NCBI GenBank assembly: GCA_007118195.1
Contig: SKSA01000147.1
Span: 1-5,248 of the forward strand
Source of the DNA: Anaerobacillus sp.
Lineage (GTDB): Bacteria > Bacillota > Bacilli > Bacillales > Anaerobacillaceae
Reading direction: 5' to 3'
Length of the DNA: 5,248 nt
Shown: one piece after another, positions 1 through 5,248 of the stretch
Position numbering within the stretch: the first letter of the stretch is position 1
Layout of the letters: every line of letters starts with the position of its first letter
Notes under the pieces: model-generated
Databases searched by the model: none
Told to the model about the DNA's origin: nothing
What the model saw: the letters and a program-made list of their open reading frames with translations, nothing else
Translations under genes and position numbers: made by a program

Positions 1-336
1 CTCTGTGTCGACAGCCTTTTTTAAAACATACCCAGAGGCACCTGCCTTTAATGCTTTCTTTAAATAATCTTCCTCAGAAAACATTGTTAACATTAAAACT
101 TTAATGTGAGGGTATTTTTCTTTTATTTGTCTCGTAGCTTCAATACCACCAATTCCCGGCATCGATATATCCATTAAAATAAGATTTGGCTCCAATGAAG
201 ATGCTTTTTCAACCGCTTCTTCACCACTAGAAACACTGCCGACAATTTCCCAGTCATCTACTTTTGATAGTAATAGTTGAATGCCAGAAAGTAACACTCC
301 GTGATCATCAGCTAGCATAATTCTTGGTTTATCCAT
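1..336 (-). CDS. NarL/LuxR-family response regulator, receiver domain (3' part cut off by window edge)
   Basis: This is the cytoplasmic output partner of the histidine kinase encoded just upstream. Only the first 112 codons are in the window; the open frame runs off at position 1. The translation is a complete-looking CheY-type receiver: acidic pocket D10-D11, phosphoacceptor D56 in the stretch ILMDISMPG, the conserved T84 after the fourth strand (VLMLT) and K106 in GYVLKK. The ending GASGYVLKKAVDTE is typical of the NarL/FixJ subfamily, and the HisKA_3 partner supports this, so a LuxR-type helix-turn-helix DNA-binding domain is expected downstream of the edge but is not seen. The ATG overlaps the kinase stop by 8 nt (329-336). 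A GGAG ribosome binding site lies 9 nt upstream, inside the kinase gene, which supports this start and suggests translational coupling. The target genes are unknown. Confidence 0.93.
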   Translation of the reverse strand, partial: MDKPRIMLADDHGVLLSGIQLLLSKVDDWEIVGSVSSGEEAVEKASSLEPNLILMDISMPGIGGIEATRQIKEKYPHIKVLMLTMFSEEDYLKKALKAGASGYVLKKAVDTE

Positions 337-2215
337 TCGTTTCATCTCCAATCACGATATCTTTGACATATATGGTTGTCCCGATACCTTCGTTAGATTC
401 GATAGTAAGGTTTCCACCAATTGACTCAATCCTTTCTTGCATTCCTTTTAAGCCTAGATGATCTTTCGTTAGCTTACCATTTAATACCTGTTTCGCATTA
501 AAACCAACACCATCATCTTCAATAATGACGGAAACAACTCCATTGACATGTTTTAATATAATGCTAATATTTTCAGCTTTCGCATGACGCGCTGCATTCG
601 TTAACGCTTCTTGAATAACTCGGTAAATCGTTACTTCAATCAACGATAGTAATCTTAATTGTTCAAAGCCGATCACTTGAATATCAACATCAACATCATA
701 TTTTTTCATATATTCAACGACATATTTTTTTATCGCTGGAAGGAGACCGAGATCATCTAATACACTCGGCCTCAATGACCAAGAAATATAGTGGATTTCA
801 TCTAACGTTTTTTGTGATACTTCCTTTAAATCTACGATGTCTTGGTTCATTTTTTCAGAAATTGATTGTTCCTCTAGTAAAGTTAAACCGACAATAATGG
901 AGGTAATTGATTGACTTGTCTCATCGTGAAGTTCTCTAGCAATACGCTTTCGTTCTTCTTCTTGGGCTGTAATCACTCTTTCAAGAAGCTTTACTCTTAA
1001 TTCTTCTTTATATTTCACTTCTTTCCATAGTCTAGCATTTTCTGCGATAACGGAAAGCTGGCGTGCAAAGGAATAAATAAACTTTTTCGTCGTCTCATCA
1101 GGTTTATTACCGAAACAGACATTTATTTGTCCGATTTCTGTTTTTGCATTGATTGGCACATACAAATGCTTATCATGAAGAATTTTATTTTCCCGATAAA
1201 ATAAGCAATTTTGACAAGCTTTATTATCTCCAACAACACAATTGTTTCTTCCTTTAAATGTAGAAATTCGTTCTTCAGCTAAGTTTAACTCGATAAAACA
1301 GCTATTTAAGTTTAACTCTTCCATTAAGCGTAAAGCAGTGCTCTCTATATGTTTATTAAAATTATCAAGATCAACCGAACTGACAGCCAGCAGATGGAGG
1401 AGTGAAAGTTCACTATTTCTTAACTGTAATACATTAAGATAATTATTATTTTCCTCTTTTTTCTGTCTTAACCTTTTAATCATCGTATCGACTTCTGTAG
1501 CAAGTAATCCAATTTCATCTTTTGAATTAATTTCTACTTTACAATCAAGATTTCCAGCACCCACCTTTTTACTTACGTTCATTAAATGAGTTAAGTCTCG
1601 ATACATCACTTTCGTTAATATTAATGAAATAACAAAACCGATCATTCCAACAAGAATAGTTGAGAGGATAATCATCAATGTAATTTCATCAATTGTCTTG
1701 TAGATTTGCTTTTCATTTAAGCCGACACGGACAAACCCTGCTTCTCCCTCTATAATAGGGGCAATCACATCATGAATCGTTCCAACTTCCGACTCGAATG
1801 TCATTAGTTGATGTGATGGTAATTCTAAAGTTTTTTCAAATAAATTTTGTTTTATTAATTTATCTGACACCGTAAAATTAGATCCAAATGTATGGATCAC
1901 CATATTTAAGTTTTTATCAACGAAAAAAATATACTCAATATCTGGATTATTTCTCATCGTATCTTGAATTAAATTATTTAGACTAACAATATCTTTTAAA
2001 ATCGTATAGTCAGTTCCACGTGCGCTTAAATCACTGGCGATCGAAATAGCCCGCCGATCTAAATCTTCACTTAGTTTAACAACAAGAATTTCCCGTAAGA
2101 TGATGGTTGACGTTAACGCCATTAAAAGAACAAGTCCTATCGTAATACCAAGTACCTTTGTTTTTACACTTTTATTTTTTAAAGAAATGAAAATTCGTTT
2201 AAAAAGACGTTTCAT
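329..2215 (-). CDS. Membrane sensor histidine kinase, NarX/DegS type (HisKA_3), with HAMP and Cys-containing GAF-like module
   Basis: This 628-residue kinase should autophosphorylate on histidine and pass phosphate to the adjoining response regulator. Order of parts: a basic N-terminus; membrane segment about 20-40; an extracellular region about 43-177, where IEYIFFVDKNLNMVIHT looks like a Cache/PAS-type fold; membrane segment about 178-201; HAMP about 200-252 with DEIG; a linker helix to about 275; a GAF-like region about 285-395 with C306, C326, C334, C337 and C367; HisKA_3 about 413-485 with H430 in RELHDETSQ; and HATPase_c about 525-620 with N540, the DDGVGF box (567-572) and GLKGM (588-592). 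The HDxxxQ pattern (Q435) is the one linked to phosphatase activity in this family. All catalytic motifs are intact. The ATG overlaps the upstream lipoprotein stop as ATGA, with AGGAGAG 5 nt upstream. No NarX-like nitrate P-box is recognisable, so the ligand is not assigned; the lipoprotein may deliver it. Confidence 0.93.
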   Translation of the reverse strand: MKRLFKRIFISLKNKSVKTKVLGITIGLVLLMALTSTIILREILVVKLSEDLDRRAISIASDLSARGTDYTILKDIVSLNNLIQDTMRNNPDIEYIFFVDKNLNMVIHTFGSNFTVSDKLIKQNLFEKTLELPSHQLMTFESEVGTIHDVIAPIIEGEAGFVRVGLNEKQIYKTIDEITLMIILSTILVGMIGFVISLILTKVMYRDLTHLMNVSKKVGAGNLDCKVEINSKDEIGLLATEVDTMIKRLRQKKEENNNYLNVLQLRNSELSLLHLLAVSSVDLDNFNKHIESTALRLMEELNLNSCFIELNLAEERISTFKGRNNCVVGDNKACQNCLFYRENKILHDKHLYVPINAKTEIGQINVCFGNKPDETTKKFIYSFARQLSVIAENARLWKEVKYKEELRVKLLERVITAQEEERKRIARELHDETSQSITSIIVGLTLLEEQSISEKMNQDIVDLKEVSQKTLDEIHYISWSLRPSVLDDLGLLPAIKKYVVEYMKKYDVDVDIQVIGFEQLRLLSLIEVTIYRVIQEALTNAARHAKAENISIILKHVNGVVSVIIEDDGVGFNAKQVLNGKLTKDHLGLKGMQERIESIGGNLTIESNEGIGTTIYVKDIVIGDETNG

Positions 2216-3144
2216 TGAAACTCTCCTAACTCAACTAGCATTTCTTTAATTGGTTCATATAATTTTTGATTTGGGTCTACAAAATTATCAATATTAAGCC
2301 TCCGAAGTGCCCATTGACCTTTTTCCTCTAAGTGCATCGATAAAACAACGTCAATTATTTTACTTTCTAATTCTTTATCAAGATTAGGACTTACAACAAA
2401 AGGAGAATTTCCAACATAAGGGCCTTCCTCAATTATTTTCACTTTATCGATGAACGGGTTATTGTCTCTCTCTAATTGATGATAAATATCACTATGAGTA
2501 GCACCACCATCAACTAATCCATTTGCTACTGCAAAAATTGTATTATCGTGACTATACGTAAAAAATGTGTTAGAAAAGAATTTGTTTAGTCTGTAACCAG
2601 CTTTTGAAATCTCATATTTTGGAACGAGAAATCCAGAATAAGATAATGGGTCTGATAAAGCGAAACTGTGAGACTCGAGATCTGCTAAAGATTCAAAATC
2701 ACTATCTTTTCTTACGATCGTATATGATGTGAAAACTTGCTCCCCATTGCGAATAGGCATAGCTATACTTTTAAAAATCCCTGAATCGTTGCCGATAACC
2801 GCTAAATATGCACAAACAATGCCCGCATCAATTTCTCCACGTTGAAAGGCTTTTTTAATTTCAGAGTATGTGTGCTTTTGCACAATTTCGACTGGACGCC
2901 CAATTTCTTCTTCTAAATATTTAGCAAACTTATTGTACATTCGGTGTGTTTCTCTAATTGATAAAATTGAAGCAACCGCTAACTTAAATGTTTCTTCTTC
3001 ACCTTTGAATACAATTTCTTCAGTATCAGCTGCTGATACTGCCTTCGCTAACGGAACAGCTTGTTTTTCTGTTTGCGAACAAGCAGTAGCTGTTAACAGT
3101 AACACCATAAAAATAATGCTTAATTTCAGTTGGCGAAAGCTCAT
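2212..3144 (-). CDS. PhnD-family phosphate/phosphonate-type substrate-binding lipoprotein, probably sensory
   Basis: This 310-residue exported protein resembles PhnD-like type 2 periplasmic-binding proteins, which bind small oxyanions or phosphonates. Residues 1-21 form a lipoprotein signal: positively charged start, hydrophobic core, then TATAC with C22 as the likely lipidated cysteine. The lipobox is imperfect because A occupies -3. A variable linker follows, and the binding domain starts near residue 52 (ETFKLAVASI). Family-like features are RPVEIVQKHTYSEIKKAF (83-100), GEIDAGIVCAYLAV (103-116), the LADLESHSFALSDPLSYSG segment with S169-Y170-S171-G172, and VANGLVDGGATHSDIYHQL (206-224). 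No transporter permease or ATPase gene is adjacent; instead the gene overlaps a histidine kinase gene by 4 nt. A co-sensor role, as for AioX or HptA, is therefore inferred. C111 sits within the predicted binding region and is the only cysteine besides C22. The start is supported by GGGGGAG ending 5 nt upstream. The ligand is unknown. Confidence 0.88.
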   Translation of the reverse strand: MSFRQLKLSIIFMVLLLTATACSQTEKQAVPLAKAVSAADTEEIVFKGEEETFKLAVASILSIRETHRMYNKFAKYLEEEIGRPVEIVQKHTYSEIKKAFQRGEIDAGIVCAYLAVIGNDSGIFKSIAMPIRNGEQVFTSYTIVRKDSDFESLADLESHSFALSDPLSYSGFLVPKYEISKAGYRLNKFFSNTFFTYSHDNTIFAVANGLVDGGATHSDIYHQLERDNNPFIDKVKIIEEGPYVGNSPFVVSPNLDKELESKIIDVVLSMHLEEKGQWALRRLNIDNFVDPNQKLYEPIKEMLVELGEFQ

Positions 3145-3152
3145 AATTACTC

Positions 3153-3200
3153 CCCCTAATATATATATATCTACTACAAGTATATAGGAGTCATTAGGGG
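3153..3200. repeat. Inverted repeat (8-bp perfect arms) spanning the ribosome binding site
   Basis: CCCCTAAT at 3153-3160 is exactly inverted as ATTAGGGG at 3193-3200, with 32 nt between. Inside the arms, TATATA at 3181-3186 can pair with the AT tract at 3159-3170. In a minus-strand transcript that started upstream of 3200, the arms would pair and trap the GGGG of the ribosome binding site. If transcription starts inside the repeat, it can only act as a DNA element. The right arm shares bases 3195-3200 with the NreC-like palindrome. Confidence 0.5.
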
Positions 3201-3208
3201 TTTCCCTG
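3195..3208. promoter_or_regulatory. GC-rich palindrome resembling the NreC operator
   Basis: The plus strand reads TAGGG, four spacer bases (GTTT), then CCCTG. This matches nine of ten arm positions of the TAGGG-N4-CCCTA palindrome described, from memory, for NreC, a NarL-type regulator of staphylococcal nitrate respiration. It lies in the short gap before an operon that encodes a NarL-type regulator, and it overlaps the -35-like hexamer. Binding by the operon's own regulator is inferred, not shown. Confidence 0.45.
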
Positions 3209-3238
3209 ACAAAAATGCAACAGTTTTATGAAATATGA

Positions 3239-3267
3239 AAAAAGCTATGATTTACTCATAGCTTTTT
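3239..3267 (-). terminator. Intrinsic (Rho-independent) terminator of thrS
   Basis: AAAAAGCTATGA (3239-3250) and TCATAGCTTTTT (3256-3267) form a perfect 12-bp stem around a 5-nt loop. The core is AGCTATGA, and the outer A-U pairs give the U-run on the minus-strand transcript. It begins about 15 nt after the thrS stop codon, so it separates the housekeeping gene from the signalling operon. Confidence 0.88.
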
Positions 3268-3282
3268 CGACATTTCCCCTTA

Positions 3283-5193
3283 TTATTTACGAGTTGAAAT
3301 TTCTTCTTTAATGTTGAAAATAAAGGATTCGATTCCGACAGCTTCTGATTTTTGTTCTCCATATTTACGAACATTCACAGAATCGTCTTCTTGCTCTTTA
3401 TCACCTAATACGAGGATGTAAGGTGTTTTTTGCATTTGGGCTTCACGGATTTTATAACCCATTTTTTCATTTCGAGTGTCAATATGAACACGAACATCAG
3501 CTTCTTGAAGCTTCGCCTTTACTTGTTTTGCATACTCAAGGTGAACGTCACTTACTGGAATGATTTCTACTTGAACAGGAGCAAGCCATGTTGGAAACGC
3601 TCCAGCAAAATGCTCAACTAAAATTCCGAAGAAACGATCAATCGATCCGTAAATTGCACGATGAATAACAACCGGTGGGACTTTATTGTTATTTTCGTCG
3701 ACATACGTTAAATCAAACTTCTCTGGCATTTGGAAATCCACTTGGATCGTCGCACATTGGTGACTACGCTTTAAGGCATCTTTAATGTGGAAATCGATTT
3801 TCGGCCCGTAAAACGCACCATCGCCTTCATTTAATTGATAGTCTAACTCAAGGTCTACGAGTACGTTGCGAAGTGCTGTTTCAGCTTGATCCCAAAGTTT
3901 GTCGTCACCCATTGATTTTTCGGGACGAGTCGATAATTCTACAGAGTATTCGAAGCCGAACGTTGTATAAATCTTATCAATTAAGTGGAAAACTTCTTTA
4001 ATTTCACTTTCAATTTGCTCCGGTGTCGCAAAAATGTGAGCATCATCCTGTGTAAACGTACGAACGCGAATCATACCGTTTAAGGCACCACTTAATTCAT
4101 GCCGATGAACTTGTCCAAACTCTGCCATACGAATTGGCAGGTCACGATAAGAGTGTAGCTCATTTTTGAAAATCATCATATGACCTGGGCAGTTCATCGG
4201 CTTCATCGCAAATTTCGTGTTGTCTACTTCTGAGAAATACATATTCTCATGGTAATGATCCCAGTGACCTGATTTCTCCCAAAGACGTTGGTTCATCATA
4301 AACGGTGTACGCACTTCATCGTAACCGGCTTTACGTTGCAATTCTCTAGAAAAGTTTTCTAACTCCGTACGAACGATTTGCCCTTTCGGTAAGTAAAATG
4401 GCATCCCTGGAGACTCTTCAGAAAACATAAATAGTTGTAATTCTTTTCCTAATTTACGATGGTCACGCTTTTGTGCTTCCTCGATAAAGTGTAAATATTC
4501 ATCTAACTCCCCTTGTTTCGGGAAAGCTGTACCGTAAATTCTTTGTAACATTTGGTTGTCGCTATCACCACGCCAATAAGCACCTGCAATGCTCATCAGT
4601 TTAAATGCTTTAATTTTACTAGTTGACGGAAGATGTGGGCCACGGCAAAGATCGAAAAATTCGCCTTGTTCATAAATCGAAATTTCTTCTCCTTCTGGAA
4701 GCTCACGAATTAATTCTAGCTTTAAATGATCATCAAGTTCTTCGTAAATACGTAACGCTTCTTCACGAACAACGACTTTACGTTCGATTTTAAAATTTTC
4801 GTTAATAATTTTTTTCATTTCTTTTTCGATCGCTGGTAAATCTTCTGGCGTTAAATTGTGCTCCATATCAATGTCATAATAGAAACCATTTTCAATGACT
4901 GGACCAATGCCAAGCTTTACATCAGGGTAAAGTCGTTTCAATGCTTGCGCCATTAAGTGAGCAGTGCTGTGACGATAAACTTCTAAACCTTCTTTTGAAT
5001 CAAGAGTAACAATTTCAACTGCTGCATCTTCAGTAATTGGTAACAGAAGATCAACCACTTTATCGTTCACTTTCCCTGCTACCGCTTTTTTCTTTAACCC
5101 TGGACTAATTGAAGCAGCTATGTCTTCAGTTGTAACTCCTTTATCGTACTCCCTAATTGCTCCATCTGGGAACGTAATTTTAATTTGTTCCAT
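3283..5193 (-). CDS. thrS: Threonyl-tRNA synthetase
   Basis: This cytoplasmic class II synthetase charges tRNA-Thr with threonine using ATP. At 636 residues it has the full bacterial length. The parts in order are: an N-terminal TGS domain (about 1-63); the editing domain (about 65-225) with H75 and H79 in HSTAHL, plus C183 and H187 in CRGPH, which removes mischarged serine; the catalytic core (about 245-535) with zinc ligands C335 (NCPGH), H386 (DDAHIF) and H511, motif 2 around RMAEFGQVHRHE (355-366) and motif 3 in HRAIYGSIDRFFG; and the anticodon-binding domain (about 540-636). All key residues are present, so it should be active. The ATG has GAGGAG 9 nt upstream. In Bacillus, thrS is normally controlled by a T-box leader; that region would lie beyond the window edge. 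Bacillus subtilis has a second paralogue, thrZ, so a thrZ-type identity is a minor alternative. Confidence 0.97.
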   Translation of the reverse strand: MEQIKITFPDGAIREYDKGVTTEDIAASISPGLKKKAVAGKVNDKVVDLLLPITEDAAVEIVTLDSKEGLEVYRHSTAHLMAQALKRLYPDVKLGIGPVIENGFYYDIDMEHNLTPEDLPAIEKEMKKIINENFKIERKVVVREEALRIYEELDDHLKLELIRELPEGEEISIYEQGEFFDLCRGPHLPSTSKIKAFKLMSIAGAYWRGDSDNQMLQRIYGTAFPKQGELDEYLHFIEEAQKRDHRKLGKELQLFMFSEESPGMPFYLPKGQIVRTELENFSRELQRKAGYDEVRTPFMMNQRLWEKSGHWDHYHENMYFSEVDNTKFAMKPMNCPGHMMIFKNELHSYRDLPIRMAEFGQVHRHELSGALNGMIRVRTFTQDDAHIFATPEQIESEIKEVFHLIDKIYTTFGFEYSVELSTRPEKSMGDDKLWDQAETALRNVLVDLELDYQLNEGDGAFYGPKIDFHIKDALKRSHQCATIQVDFQMPEKFDLTYVDENNNKVPPVVIHRAIYGSIDRFFGILVEHFAGAFPTWLAPVQVEIIPVSDVHLEYAKQVKAKLQEADVRVHIDTRNEKMGYKIREAQMQKTPYILVLGDKEQEDDSVNVRKYGEQKSEAVGIESFIFNIKEEISTRK

Positions 5194-5248
5194 TTTAAAA
5201 CACTCCTCTTTCTAAAATTATTTCATACAAAACCACCATGACGATGCA
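5194..5248 (-). promoter_or_regulatory. 3' end of thrS leader with ribosome binding site
   Basis: The 55 nt upstream of thrS hold a strong ribosome binding site, GAGGAG at 5208-5203, and an AT-rich spacer. No promoter, T-box core sequence or complete terminator hairpin is visible here. If a T-box leader exists it starts upstream of this window. Confidence 0.6.

Larger units (their letters stand above)
3145..3237 (-). promoter_or_regulatory. Promoter and leader region of the lipoprotein-kinase-regulator operon
   Basis: This is the only gap that can hold the operon promoter, because the thrS terminator lies immediately upstream. A -35-like TTGTCA (3212-3207, minus strand) is followed at 18 nt by CCTATA (3188-3183), with TATATA (3186-3181) and TATACT (3184-3179) at longer spacings. 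None is a strong sigma-A match, which would fit a promoter needing an activator. The ribosome binding site GGGGGAG is at 3156-3150. A 12-nt alternating AT tract (3159-3170) lies just upstream of it. The exact promoter is uncertain. Confidence 0.5.

Noticed and set aside
1242..1442. Plus-strand open frame of 66 codons
   Set aside because: It lies wholly inside the kinase gene on the opposite strand, has no convincing ribosome binding site, and its product has no recognisable family.
2212..3144. Annotation as a phosphonate transporter component, phnD
   Set aside because: No permease or ATPase gene is present and the gene is fused by overlap to a two-component system. The ligand cannot be read from sequence, so the symbol was withheld.
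329..3144. Annotation of the operon as nreABC or narXL (nitrate sensing)
   Set aside because: The first gene encodes a PhnD-like lipoprotein and not the GAF protein NreA. The kinase is membrane-spanning, unlike NreB, and it has no recognisable NarX P-box.
2870..3187. Plus-strand open frame of 105 codons
   Set aside because: It is antisense to the start of the lipoprotein gene, which has clear signal-peptide and family features. The plus-strand frame reads across the opposite gene's promoter and has no family resemblance.
3239..3267. Terminator acting in both directions
   Set aside because: The stem has a T-run on both strands, but no plus-strand gene ends here, so only the thrS direction was annotated.
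3430..3621. Plus-strand open frame of 63 codons
   Set aside because: It is antisense to the anticodon-binding domain of thrS and has no supporting signals.
5211..5248. Possible T-box riboswitch element (GGTGG on the minus strand near 5238-5234)
   Set aside because: The rest of the conserved T-box core (the ACCGCG part) is missing and no full terminator/antiterminator pair fits in the visible 55 nt. A T-box may exist outside the window.

Overview
The window comes from a low-GC Gram-positive bacterium, most likely a Bacillaceae member. The evidence is the AT-rich coding sequence, strong AGGAG-type ribosome binding sites, a Bacillus-like threonyl-tRNA synthetase and a lipoprotein-type substrate-binding protein. 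All four genes lie on the minus strand, so transcription runs from high to low coordinates.

Layout in order of transcription: (1) 5248-5194, the end of the thrS leader, with its ribosome binding site. (2) 5193-3283, thrS, a complete housekeeping threonyl-tRNA synthetase with editing domain and zinc ligands intact. (3) 3267-3239, an intrinsic terminator just after thrS. (4) About 3237-3145, a short regulatory region holding a palindrome resembling the staphylococcal NreC site, an 8-bp inverted repeat that includes the next gene's ribosome binding site, an AT-dinucleotide tract and weak promoter-like hexamers. (5) 3144-2212, a PhnD-family substrate-binding lipoprotein. (6) 2215-329, a membrane histidine kinase of the NarX/DegS type (HisKA_3), with an extracellular domain, HAMP, and a GAF-like module with a cysteine cluster. 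(7) 336-1, the receiver half of a NarL/LuxR-type response regulator, cut off by the window edge.

Genes 5 to 7 overlap by 4 and 8 nt and almost certainly form one translationally coupled operon. Together they look like a three-component signalling system: an anchored binding protein would capture an anion-like ligand outside the cell and pass the signal to the kinase, which phosphorylates the regulator. No ABC-transporter permease or ATPase gene is present, so a sensory role for the PhnD-like protein is more likely than an import role. Known parallels are AioX-AioS-AioR (arsenite), the ArrT/ArrK/ArrR group (arsenate respiration), HptA-HptS-HptR (hexose phosphate) and TtrS/ThsS, where a PhnD-like domain is fused to the kinase (tetrathionate, thiosulfate). 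The cysteine cluster and the NreC-like operator hint at control linked to redox or anaerobic respiration. The ligand and target genes cannot be read from this window.
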